From: Bostrychus sinensis
Taxonomy: Eukaryota; Chordata; Actinopteri; Gobiiformes; Eleotridae
NCBI GenBank assembly: GCA_020698575.1
Contig: CM036255.1
Span: forward strand, 1,421,501-1,485,500
Reading direction: 5' to 3'
Length of the DNA stretch: 64,000 nt
How positions within the stretch are numbered: position 1 is the first letter of the stretch; each line of letters opens with the position of its first letter. The translations under genes and the position numbers were made by a program. The notes below the pieces were generated by a model that was not told where the DNA came from, made no database searches, and saw nothing but the letters and a program-made list of their open reading frames with translations. Positions 1 to 10,011 of the stretch are shown one piece after another.

Positions 1-2104
1 AGTGAAACATGTTAAACGGTTAAGCATAAAATCACTCCAAACCAGGTTAATAGCAGTTGCACTGATTGGGTCAGAAGTGTAATAGAAAACAGTATTAATA
101 CGGCCAGCAGCAAGGGAGAGGCCACACCAGTCCACACTCACCATCTCTGTACGGGCCCTTTCTCTGCCATGGGCCCCTGGTCCTCTCCACACCCACAGAG
201 GCATGTGTGCTCCCACTGGCATCAACTATCAGAACTACTGCAGCAATGAATATAAGAATCATACACACTTTAAAATATAAAAGTCACAGTGAATCTCAAC
301 GCTGATGAAAATACTACAATATTAGTACAAGCTACACCCAGGTGGCTACTTGTATTCTACTGCCACTACTTTGACAATAATAACAGCCTTCAGACAGTAA
401 ACCTAAATATATTTTGTGTAAAACAGACAGGTCCCATCACGTTAGAAAAACTTTTTTTTTTTTTTTTAAATATGACTCAAAGTGAATGTCTCTGTAATAA
501 AAAAGTAGGTGTCTATTAAGATCCTATAGGTAAAGTATTCTGTAAAGTAGGTATCTGTCAATTTGGAGAAGTGGAGAAGAGCAGTGACACATGCATTGTG
601 TTGTTAATAATGTTTTTTTGTTTGTTTGTTTTTTTTATGAAAGAAGAGACTCTTCTTTCTTTTGGTATTTAAACCTTAAATAAAACTATAGCACAACCTT
701 TTTTGTGTGACAGCAAAGATTGTTGAAAATAACCAAAAATGCTGGCCCTGGCTGTGTAAAAACATAGCTTTTGGGCGCTTTCTTTCTGTCAGGGTATCTC
801 CAGAGTGAATCCCTATCCAGGCTGAAGACAGGCACAAAGTATGTATACATTTTTTTCGCCTGTTATCAACCACTGAGAAGGATCACGCATTTCCTTTCTC
901 AATGCCCGGTTCATCTCTTTTCAAAGCATTTGAGTAGCACTTTATAAACTGCAGTAAAAACTATCACTTGTGGCAACTGAGCCAATTGAAAATAAAGCCC
1001 GTCAATTTAAAATGGTCTGTGGGTCACATTTGGCTCCCAGGCCATAGTTTGGACACACCTGGTCTAGTTAGTTAACCCTCAGGCCCCCCTGGCACCTCTA
1101 ATTTTGTTCTAATTGTGTCATTTCTTATGCTAGGAATATGATGATATTTGACAAAGATGTTCGTTATTAAATAACTTTTAGAATTTCAACATCACAACTG
1201 AAAAAACAACAACAACAACAACCGAATTTTCTACTGTTTAGACAAAAAAAACTCACATTTTTCCTCCTAAAGCCCTTTTGGTCCTATTGACTTACATTAC
1301 AATCTCTTATTTTCACTCTACTGCCATTGCAATACAGAAATGTTAAATCATGTTAATTCCTCTGTCATCCTGTCAGTCAGAGGCTAAAAAAATACACAAA
1401 CAAAAAAATCACTACCAGATCCATGATTTTTTCATTGCATTGTGACAAATAATTCCCTTACCACTGTATAACAGTGAGTGTAGACCAGCCCTCTGAAGGG
1501 TTTAAGAGGAAGTATCTGTTTCAGCCTTTTATTTTTTTGTAATGGCACAAAAAGTAAAAATGTATCAAAATCAGTGTTAGGGCTAATCAGAGACCTATCC
1601 TGGAAAAGTAATCCTTGCACAACCCCCACACAAACAAAAAAGTAAACAATTCATGTTTTATTTATAAATATGTGGAATTATGTAAACAAACACTGGCATT
1701 TAAAAGGTTAAAAATATGAAAATGTATTCATTTTTGCTATGAATGATGAGGACAGGGGGCAAAAAACAAAATGTTTTATATTTTTAAATGTGACCCAGTG
1801 ACTTAAAAGGCTTTAAGAGGAAGAACTTGATTTTGTTAAAGGAGGGCCTGAGGGTTATTGCCAAATTTAAACAATTAGCAACCGAGCTATTCATATTATG
1901 TATCTTCATAAATAATTTGTTCAGAAACTTCACCTGCGACATTCCACATCCATTAAAAAAACATAGTAACGCCCAACCTAGGCTAGTTCTGCATTCAGCA
2001 AATGCTGAAACACCAGCCGTGCTTTAAGATGGCAACAGAGTAATAACAAGGTACTTCAGAGTCTAGTCTATCTTTAACCTTTTCGTTTGCACGTTGTTTT
2101 TCCA
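1..2104. other. Intergenic or unresolved region, no gene recognised
   Basis: AT-rich sequence with homopolymer runs and no open frame that resembles a protein family I know. A GT-type donor can be read on the minus strand at 136-141, but no convincing acceptor or protein pairs with it, so I do not call an exon. The minus strand would be the natural place for later exons of the small ORF that starts at 2359. The only recognisable repeat is the truncated hAT-like piece near 971-1062. Confidence 0.5.
971..1062. mobile_element. Truncated hAT-like MITE fragment
   Basis: The end reads 'CCATAGTTTGGACACACCTG', matching the right end of the intact copy at 54887-55362 ('...TTTGGACACCCCTG'). The preceding bases, including the GTGGCAA and AAGCCCG blocks, also align with that copy. 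The left half and the left terminal repeat are missing. I see the homology directly; the family assignment comes from the intact copy with its 8-bp target duplication. Confidence 0.6.
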
Positions 2105-2359
2105 TCAAAACTTATAAAAGCTACAGTTCGTCCGGGCTGAGTAACGGTACTGCCCGCTGTTAGCCTCTTCCAGCTCAGCCCTCTTCTGCTGCTGTTGCTG
2201 CTGGAAAATATGAGCCTCTGCTGCGAGCGTCATGCTAACTAGCCTGCTAGCTATTAGCGCTAACCTCATCCGAGCGGGACAGGGCTCAGTTAGCCCCTGT
2301 CTCGGGTTAAATCGATACGTACCCGTGCCCAGCCACACGGCGACAGCTGCTGCGGACAT
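2105..2359 (-). CDS. Small unidentified ORF or first exon in a CpG-rich block
   Basis: An 84-codon open frame starts at the ATG ending at 2359 and reads leftwards. It has an alanine-rich start, a short polyglutamine tract encoded by CAG/CAA codons (2180-2206) and a charged stretch (KRAELEEANSG). The block is much more CpG-rich than its surroundings, as expected near a vertebrate promoter. A good donor (G followed by GTACGT) lies 13 codons after the ATG, so the real product may be a short first exon (MSAAAVAVWLGTG) spliced to exons further left instead of the full 84 codons. I do not recognise the protein. In other vertebrates SGCE lies divergently upstream of PPP1R9A, which makes sgce a candidate by position only; nothing in the sequence confirms it. 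It could also be a chance ORF in a CpG island. Confidence 0.28.
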   Translation of the reverse strand: MSAAAVAVWLGTGTYRFNPRQGLTEPCPARMRLALIASRLVSMTLAAEAHIFQQQQQQKRAELEEANSGQYRYSARTNCSFYKF

Positions 2360-2480
2360 GGCTCTTACGGTCCTCCAGGATTTTAGAGAAAAACACGGCT
2401 CTCCCTGTGGCCTCCGGGGTTGACAGCCATACTAAAGGAGCATCTCTCTCCGCCTCCTGCACTCAGTGGAAACAGGCGCG
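2150..2480. promoter_or_regulatory. CpG-rich block, possible promoter for a minus-strand gene
   Basis: This block is GC- and CpG-rich between AT-rich flanks and contains repeated GCTAGC/TAGCGC motifs. It coincides with the start of the minus-strand ORF. The next plus-strand first exon begins about 2.4 kb away, so the two would be divergent neighbours if both are real. No TATA box stands out. Confidence 0.4.
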
Positions 2481-2689
2481 CGCTGGGATTGGACCAACAT
2501 CTGGATGGAAAAAGATGGCGGTCTTGTAAAAAATAATAGGCCAAAAAACGTTACGGGAATCAAAATATAGCCGTCAGTTGGATTTTTTTATGCGTTTTAT
2601 TCCTTTAATAAAACTAGAATGGAGATGTGGGGCCAGGACTCCCATGCAAAAGGGATTGTTAATCTCAGTGGGATTTAAATAAAGGTAAA

Positions 2690-2935
2690 ACATTCTCCAA
2701 AAGTAAAAATGTCTGTGAGGAATCAGTGGAAACAGAGCTGTTCACCGTTTTTTAGAGAAAAGAAGTGCTTCCTGGAGTGGCTGGGGTTTGGTGGGAGAGG
2801 CGGAGGTTTGCTGAACCAAGCATTCTGAGGCCTTATAAGGAAACTTATAACATATTAGAAAGAGAGAAGAGTGCCATTTTGCAGAATATAGCCCCTTTAG
2901 ATGCAATTGAATGCCAATTACTTCTAGACTATCAC
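2690..2935 (+). repeat. Partial copy of dispersed repeat family Z
   Basis: Contains the blocks 'AGTAAAAATGTCTGTGAGGA', 'TCAGTGGAAACAGAGCTG' and 'CTTCCTGGAGTGG' and ends 'TTGCAGAATATAGCCCCTTT'. The same ordered blocks recur at 22725-23040, 31906-32399, 44060-44235 and 58495-59032. The two long copies start with a near-inverted form of the end (TATATTCTGCTTTT), which suggests a MITE-like element. This copy lacks the left half. Confidence 0.6.
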
Positions 2936-2984
2936 AGGCCTAGAGCTGTGAAATAGACTCTGTTAATAGAATTCAGGTTCTTTA

Positions 2985-3260
2985 TTAACCCCATAGGAAT
3001 ATTTTGTTCTCTGCATTTGACCCATCCTTCCAATGCCATTGGGACAACCTGTCAGGAGCAGTGGGTGACCACAGTGCAGCGCCAGGGGACCCTTCTCCAG
3101 ATCTTGAGCCAGGATCTTGGTCAGAAGTACCTAACTGGATCAAGGGTCAGGGATAGTGTGCATGTTTTGAAGTTGATGGAGCAAACTGGAGCAAACTGGT
3201 GAAACCCACCCAGCCACCCGGGAAAAACAGGAAAACTCCACACAGTTGGTCAAACCTTGG
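2985..3260 (+). repeat. Fish interspersed repeat fragment (class uncertain)
   Basis: The stretch 'TTCTCTGCATTTGACCCATC' followed by 'AGCAGTGGG' and 'GTGCAGCGCC' is a sequence I recall as common in teleost interspersed repeats. I cannot see ends or target duplications, so the class (SINE or LINE tail) is open. Reads through small ORFs here are not credible genes. Confidence 0.4.
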
Positions 3261-4759
3261 ACCACCTTGATATGTGACAGTACTCACTATACTGTCACTG
3301 TGCCACTAATGGTTTTAAGGATTGATGCTATAACATCCTTTAATCAGAGTTACAGAGAGGTTGAACAGAGGCACTTTACTGAATGTTATTCTTGTTTTAT
3401 GCTGAGAACCAGTACAAAAAGTTAGGCTAGTATTATACACAATATGACTTTAATCTGAAATTTATGTCATGGCCCAGACCACTGAAGGTTTATCAATTAA
3501 CTCTCACCGTCACAATCAATATTATAGCTTAAAGACTCATTACTCACCCATTCTGACTGAGAACCTGAGGTCGTGACCTCTGACCCCTGTACAGGCTGTC
3601 TGCATGCCGCCCCCAGAGGCAAATCCAGAGGACAGATGGTCATGTTTGGGCTCTGTGGCTGCAGCTCTGGGCCCCCTGATGTCCAAAGCTCACCCTCATC
3701 TTCAGCCCATGTGGCAAAGACCGCACTCTGATCTTATTCAAATGAGAGTCAATAACTAATTCATTTGCTGATAATTTAATAATAACTTTAAACCTGGTCA
3801 GTTCCAAAATGGCTAACTGCACTGCATCATGCTAGAGATTTGTTGAATCTTAAATTCCCAATGAATGAGACGATGGAACCTTAAGCTGTTAGCACAATGG
3901 AAACTCAATCTTCAGGAGACTGTGGCTTCACTGAGACCCAGGCATTAGTTTTTAAATCTGCGGTAGCCTGAAGTTGCCTAGCCCCATAAACCCCCTAACT
4001 CTTGATATCCAATGATGGATTGTATCTGAGCACTTATGGGTTAATTGCATGCACTGATATTTTCATATTTCTGTTGTTAAAGCCTTAATCATAGCGCCTC
4101 AAACACGTTTTGAAAGCCTAGCCTACTGTACACTCACAAAGCAGCCTTTATAGGGTTATCACATGAACAGTCAGTTGAGCAACATAGTTGAGATGAAATG
4201 TTTACTGCCCACCTCTGATACTTTAAATACTTAGGCTAAGCCTGTCTACATGCTTAAAGGAAGGCTTAAAGGTTTTGTATCTGTAATTATACATTCCATT
4301 GCCACGTGATCATTAGCCTAGGCCTAACCTAAAAGTCATGTCATGGTTCTGTAAAACTGCTCTTCATTAGACCATTTAAACTGGTTTACCAGTTAGGCTA
4401 TTGCACTGCCATTGATGGGGCATGCTTTTCATAGTTCAAAATAAAACCATCTCCAATGTGCAGCAGCTACTGTTCTCTCTCTGCAAACAGTGGCCTGGAG
4501 CCAGGTTCTGTCGCTATAGGCTATTTAATTGAGTCTCCACAAAATTCATTAGGCCTAAGTAAAGTAGGCCTAGGCCTGTTATGATGGTAGTATCACGCAA
4601 ATAGCCTATATTTTGCTTTGGGAAAAGGCTGAAAAAGTAAGAAGGTACAGTCAAGAGAAAAAGACCCATGCGTTAGCCTAGGCCTACAGTAAATGCTGTG
4701 CTACTGTTGTGTAGCCATGCGCTCAAGAATAAAATGGTGCGTCATGGTGGGCTACAGTT
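3261..4759. other. Upstream non-coding region with many AGGCCTA motifs
   Basis: No coding sequence seen. Between about 4120 and 4690 the palindromic motif AGGCCT(A), often within 'TAGCCTAGGCCTA', occurs repeatedly at irregular spacing. This is either a degenerate local repeat or a cluster of binding sites upstream of the CpG-rich first exon; the sequence alone does not decide. Confidence 0.4.
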
Positions 4760-5264
4760 TGTGTTTAAACTCCAGGGCCCCTCTGTGGCCCCTTTAACAC
4801 AGCGGGCCCATTTCTGAACAATGCGCGCAAAGCGGAGTTGAGCGAGAGAGAGAGCCCACAGTGCAGACTGCGGCTCCGCGCCCCTCCCGCCGCGGATAAC
4901 GGACTAAACCATTGTGGCTCCTCAGGTTTAGCCCCGTCACATGAGGCTCTTGTTACAGCGGAGCGTGTGCACCTGCCGGAGTGCCCTGGAGCCGCGCACA
5001 GAGCCGCTCCGCACACGCCGCCACAGCGCAGCCTTCACAGACACGGCCCACACCGCTCCGACCCCCCCATTGTGCGGCTTGCAGCACCACTCAGTGCCCG
5101 CAATGGCGCGGTAGCGGCTTCGCGCTGTCCACAGTGCTCCCGGACCAGGACTATTCTCAAGCCTGGGATACTAATGTGATTTCGGAAGGTGTTGCGACGA
5201 CCATATACAGTATTTCAGTGAGTTTTGGATTACAGTCTTGACCAGTGACGCCGGAGCCATGTCT
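4760..5264 (+). promoter_or_regulatory. ppp1r9a: CpG-rich promoter and non-coding first exon of the neurabin gene (5' end uncertain)
   Basis: From about 4790 to 5150 the sequence is strongly GC- and CpG-rich, unlike either flank, which is typical of a vertebrate CpG-island promoter. It ends in a good splice donor (TCT followed by GTAAGT at 5265). The next plausible acceptor is at 8603-8604, immediately before the leader of the first coding exon. I infer that this is the transcribed first exon, but I cannot place the transcription start. Open frames across it (for example from 4838) start at non-ATG codons and have no family resemblance. A different first exon remains possible. Confidence 0.5.
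5259..5264 (+). other. First part of predicted split upstream ORF 1
   Basis: ATG TCT sits at the very end of the proposed first exon, with G at -3. After splicing to 8605 it continues for ten more codons and stops at 8635-8637, giving a 12-residue peptide MSVLLVLKPVWI. It lies upstream of, and ends before, the main ATG at 8707. It exists only if the 5264/8605 junction is used. Confidence 0.4.
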
Positions 5265-6089
5265 GTAAGTCTTTTGTTGTTGTAGGCTCGCATCCACCGC
5301 GCTGTGGCTGACTGTTTACTCGGGCTCTCTTTGTCGTAGAGGCAGGTGTGAGAGTTCAGTGCGTGGATACAGCTTCACGTGTTGGAAACCGTGTTAGGTG
5401 CGTGTTTGTCAGTGTCAGAGGAGCTGTCATGTCGCGTGCGGAGGCTGGAGAGCGCCGCTGCTTATGTCTGATAGGCGCCACCATCTCCGTGTTCCAGCTC
5501 TAACTTTGTTGATGTGCACCGTGTCCCGAGCATCACCACAGGCTCTCAAGTTTAAATGGGTGGATTTGGCACAAGCTTTTCTCCCATATGCCACATTGGA
5601 CCAGGACGTGTGGACCAGTAGACCTCGCAAGCATCCACACACACCGACCCTAGCCTCCTCTGGGGCTTCATGGTGTTCATGTTGACTGTTTTGGCAGCAT
5701 CTGCTCTTGTGGGCTGATATTGCAGACTTAGGGATGCAGGATACGAGGTAAACATGCAGTGTGCCATAACATGACGAGGATATTGATAAGTTTAAAAGTT
5801 AAATATCCACATTGAGCTGCTTTCAGCAGCCCAATTAATTACTCATTTAATTCACAGGGCTCTTTATCGGTTGTTTTGACATTGGGAGTGTAAAATGTTA
5901 ATCACATGGAATGCCATGAAGTTATTACTAAACCAGCAGTTCTTTGAGATAAATAATGCATTACATTGCAAAAACAAGAGCTTACATTTGACAGTGGCTT
6001 TGTAGTCCTAAAATAATACATTTAACAACTGCACTGTCAACTTGAGGGCCATAGATATTTCAAAATATACTGAGCATAATTGTTAGCAT

Positions 6090-6574
6090 GATTCCCATAT
6101 TCTGCTTTTTTCAGTCATTTTGAAAAAGTGATACACTCCTTTGCAGTATTTCAAATTTCATAACTTAAAATAACGTGAATGTATGGAAAACCTCTTCTTT
6201 TGGGAGCTGTTACTGTGACTTTGCAGAGAAGGCTTGAATCTGTCACCACCTGCTGGCAACGGTGGGGACTGGACAGAGCATAACATGGATAATTAACACA
6301 GCTATTAACAACATGTTGCTAACAGATAGATAAATGAGCTGACTGCTTCGTAGTGACAGTGGTTTAAGTGCTGAAATGATCAGAATGAGTTTGGTGACGG
6401 TGTATGGGCTTTAGAAACGCCAGGAGCACTTCCTGGTTTCTCGTATCTATGTAGAGTCGTGTGACCAAGTGTTTTCAACTCATTAGAAGGGAACGGCCTC
6501 AGCATACGGGATTATTCAAACGTGTGAATGAAGCAAGGTCTGTTTTTGAGTCTAGCAGAATAGGGGATCTTTAA
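6090..6574 (+). mobile_element. Family X MITE-like repeat, copy 1
   Basis: Starts 'CCCATATTCTGCTTTTTT' and ends 'AGCAGAATAGGGG', so the ends are imperfect inverted repeats. The interior (CCTCTTCTTTTGGGAGCTGT, 'ACAGATAGATAAATGAGCTG') recurs at 29955-30438 on the same strand and at 54455-54750 on the other strand, with a shorter piece at 28480-28640. No transposase frame is present. The terminal motif resembles that of family Z, so the two may be related. Confidence 0.6.
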
Positions 6575-6689
6575 CCATTGGGTGTTATGAACATTTAGAT
6601 GAGATTCTAAAGTCATGTGATGATGTATGTTAAAGACAGCCACCTGAAATTTTAAGAAAGTGACAAGAAAAAGATCAAGTAAAAAAAAG

Positions 6690-6895
6690 CTCCCATCACA
6701 TTCTCTCTCCTTCTCTCTCTTTTCTGTTTTTTGTGGTGTGAACATTTGGAATTGGTCTCTTTCCAGTTGAACTTGCTGCTGCCATTACTCAAGTGTATAA
6801 AGACGTGCAACCACCCCTCTTTGTTCTGAGCATGTGATTGGTAAAAAAAAAAAAAACTCAGTCCTTGCTCTAGTTTCTTCTCTGTCAAAAATGCT
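6690..6895 (+). repeat. Family Y repeat, copy 1
   Basis: Shares ordered blocks with 26625-26860: 'TCTCTTTCCAGTTG', 'GGCATTACTC'-like, 'CTTTGTTCTGAG', 'GTGTGATTGGT'-like and 'CTTGCTCTAGTT'-like. No ends, coding content or target duplication can be defined. It is a dispersed repeat of unknown class. Confidence 0.5.
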
Positions 6896-8604
6896 TTGTT
6901 GTGAAACTCAGATGAGGTCTCAGAGTCTCATAAAAAAAAAAAAACACATAATATTTACTGAAAATTACAAGGGGAAAAATCAGATAACTTCTCATAGGTC
7001 TACCTGAGCTGTGATGGAGATGGTGCTCTGTAGTCACAGATACCTGCTTTACTGTAGACGTTCATTTCAGCTGAAGATACAGTACTCAGTAGACAACAGA
7101 AGTCCTGCTCTATTCACTTTGTGCAGTGACACAGATCCTCTCACTGGGTCACACACAGAACGCCTCAACACATAACAGTTCACCAATGTAACAAACTCAG
7201 ACAGTAGGCTATACGACATCAAGCTGACCTTAAACATCTAGATGTGAGCTCACTGTTAGCTTGAGGTGATCACCCAATAAAGCCAGTGCTGGAATCCACT
7301 CTTCACAGTCATTAATTCATTGTTTACAGCCTGTGTACATAACTTTCTTTATTCTAATGTGGAAGTTATTATGAAACATATTGTAAGCTATTAAAAGTAT
7401 TTGATAAATTATATTTTTCTTTCCTTAAAATTCTATCAAGGCAAAATAAGTAGGGTCTACTATGAGACCGTAAATATTTGTATTTTAACATTAAACTATA
7501 AAATGTCCTGTGATGTGACTGTAACACTTACAAAATACAAACATATAAAATAAGTCACTAGCATCTGGGACAGTTCTTCTAAGTTCCAAGTTGTCAAGTT
7601 GTTGGCATTAGGTTACATATTTGTACTTTACTAATTCTACACTTTTAACTGGACTTGAATCATATAGTAATAACCAAAATAGATTTGATCTTGTAATCAA
7701 GTCCAGTGAGTCCAGCGGTGAGACATGAAGATCAGATTTTTAAACATGACCCCATCTGTCAGTGATAGACCATAAAGACCTCTAGAGTTCATTCATCTTC
7801 ATCTGCTTATTCACGTTAGGGGTCACGGGTACTGGAGCCTGTCCCAGTAACTTTGGGCCTTAGGCAGGGGACACACTGGACAGGGGCCAGTTGGTCACAG
7901 CGCTAACAGGGAGACATATGAAATTCTTAACTTCTCTAAGATTATTAACATGTTTATGGTTGGTGCCCTGTAGTTTGACAGCTATGTGTTTGTTAAAATA
8001 AATATGTTAAAAAGTCTTTTTTTATGTTTTATGTTTATTTAATATGGGACAGTGCACATTAATTAACATGTGTTCATCAGTCCAGCATGTAAATGTGAGT
8101 TTTTAGTGTGGAAAGTTCATTTTGTTAGCACAACAGATGTGAGTAATTCATGACTTAACAATATAGGATTTCAAAAAGGCCAAATTGTGACGATGTTAAA
8201 ATATCTACAAATAATAATGCTTAAAATGAATTGTTTGCAACAAGCTTTCTTTACACTTTTAATACAAATATACAATACAATTTTATAATTCAAAGGATTA
8301 TTTTATATTTTAATTTTTTTGAGTTTTACTTCAAAGTCATATACCACTGCAGAACACAGCAATAGCTCCACTTGTCAAGTAAATACACCAGCATCCACAA
8401 GCATGTGGTTGGCCAAAGCTCACCTGTCTGGTACTCAGTGTTCTCACTGCTACAGGTCTTTACTGGTTGGATTTTTACAGATCATCTAACTGTAAAATGA
8501 AGTGAAGAATCAGTTTTACTGTCATGCATGTTCAGTGTCCTGTAGACTCTGGCTTGTGTTTTTTTGGAGTAGAACTGTACCTAAAACTGTTTGTCTGTGT
8601 GCAG

Positions 8605-8706
8605 GTGCTGCTGGTCCTGAAGCCTGTCTGGATCTGAAATCCTCACCACTCTGCTCTAATGAGGCCGGGGCCATGCTGACACCCCCCTGAGCACTCTCTC
8701 ATCAGC
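8605..8706 (+). other. ppp1r9a: 5' leader part of exon 2, with short upstream ORFs
   Basis: Follows the acceptor TGTGTGCAG ending at 8604. It holds the end of split uORF 1 (stop TGA at 8635-8637), uORF 2 (ATG 8659, six codons MRPGPC, stop 8677-8679) and uORF 3 (ATG 8673, five codons MLTPP, stop 8688-8690). uORFs 2 and 3 overlap in different frames. The main ATG at 8707 has A at -3. Three short uORFs before one main start is a layout often linked to restrained translation. Confidence 0.55.
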
Positions 8707-10011
8707 ATGTTGAAAACGGAGCCCTCGGGGGACAGGACCCTCCGCAGCGCCTCCCCCCACCGCAACGCCTACCGCGCTGAGTTCCAGGCACTGAAGAAGG
8801 CCTTTGACCAGCCACGCACTGATGGAGACCCCAAGCCCAAAGAGCCCAGACAGCCCCGGGGCCGCCAATACGGGGCCCACGTCAGCCGCATCAAGGACAT
8901 GTTCATGCAGATGGGCTCCGAAACCACAGCGGCTAAGGCAAGGGGCCGCGATGAAACTTCGCCGCAAAAGCTAGCAAAGCCTACAAATTTTGTAAACAAG
9001 ACAGATGGTTCTGTGATAAAACTGCAACATTCTGCATCCTCAGAGAGGATCGGAGCAGCTGGAAACAAGTTCTCAGAAACAAGAAGACTGTTCGAACAGC
9101 AGTCCAGGGACCAGTCGCAGTCCCCCGTCTTCCCCTACGGACGGGACAAACGGGGGTCCCATGAGCACCTGGATGACTGGAGGGGGGCGCGGTCCAACCG
9201 GGGCAGTCAGGACTCTCTGGATTCTCTGTGCTCCAGAACCGACGCTGCCTCGCCCACTGTCAGCCAGCTGAGCGCTGTCTTTGAGAACCACAGCCAGACC
9301 CAGCCATCTTACCGTGGCCCAGGCAGAAGAGCGCTCTACTCCCCAGATGGGTTCCAGCGGCAGGGAGATCTAAGTGAGGAGGACTCCAGGCTCTCCCCTG
9401 TCCGTGGGACGTACCGGAGCAGACTGGGCGGAAAGTTCCCCCCATCTCTGTCTGCCGAAGATCTACTCAGCCACAGTCCTGCTGCTGAGGCTGAGGAGAC
9501 TAAAGCTTCTCTAGAGGTCCAAGCCAAAGACAAACCGGACAACATGGGAAGTCAAAAGCATCTTCCTGGGGCTAGCACCAATGGGGGGCAGGTTAATGGC
9601 TCCTATTATGAAGGGGACAAACACACTGACGATTTAGAAGTTGTAAAACCTGCAAATGATGCCCCAAATACTGACAAAGAGGCTGACAAAGTGACAAGTC
9701 CAGAGCCAAGCCTAACCACATCAGAGGGGGACGGGCAGACCGACGGAAGTGGATCTAAAGGGGAGCAGAAGGAGCAGGAGGAGGAGTATACCGGCAATGA
9801 GCGAGTGGTGTTTAACGCAGATGGGGACGCCTGTTACCAGGGCTGGGGCGAGAGCTGCACTGACCCAGAGGACGACCTGTACGGGGAGGATGATGAGGAC
9901 ATTGTCTATGACCCCGGATCAGAGCTAATCGAGATCCCAGGACTGCCAGAAGAGAGCACTGAGGACGTACCCCCCAAGAGGAAGATCTGCTTCAGCACTG
10001 CCCCCATCACA
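8707..10011 (+). CDS. ppp1r9a: Neurabin-1-like, coding exon 1 (residues 1-435)
   Basis: This exon encodes the N-terminal part of a neurabin, the scaffold that bundles F-actin and brings protein phosphatase 1 to dendritic spines and cell junctions. The start MLKTE followed by RSASPHRNAY (13-22) and the block YGAHVSRIKDMFMQMG (55-70) match the conserved actin-binding region of the family as I recall it. SETRRLFE (123-130) and SPTVSQLSAVFE (182-193) are further family landmarks. Residues about 200-370 are low-complexity and poorly conserved. An acidic stretch (DDLYGEDDEDIVYDPGSE) leads to IPGLPEE and then the PP1 docking motif RKICF (KICF at 426-429), followed by Ser430, equivalent to the PKA-regulated Ser461 of rat neurabin-1. 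The family usually has KIKF or KIHF, so Cys in the variable position is a difference, though the motif allows it. The exon ends in phase 0 at ACA before GTAAGT. The start and the PDZ exons favour neurabin-1 over spinophilin (which starts MMKTE). Confidence 0.93.

Larger units (their letters stand above)
5265..8604 (+). other. ppp1r9a: Intron 1 of the neurabin gene (inferred)
   Basis: Bounded by GTAAGT at 5265 and CAG ending at 8604. It contains one full copy of repeat family X (about 6090-6574), one copy of family Y (6700-6895), a stretch near 7785-7900 resembling the tail of fish interspersed repeats in reverse orientation, and otherwise AT-rich DNA. ORFs at 5398-5685 and 5427-5642 overlap on opposite strands and show no protein signature. 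Confidence 0.5.

Noticed and set aside
4838..5241. Overlapping ORFs of 113 and 86 codons in the CpG-rich block
   Set aside because: High GC lowers stop-codon frequency; the translations are Arg/Pro/Ala-rich with no domain, and the longest does not begin with ATG.
8656..9797. Several antisense ORFs of 60-103 codons opposite the large exon
   Set aside because: They are shadows of the GC-rich neurabin coding strand, without family signatures or splice context.
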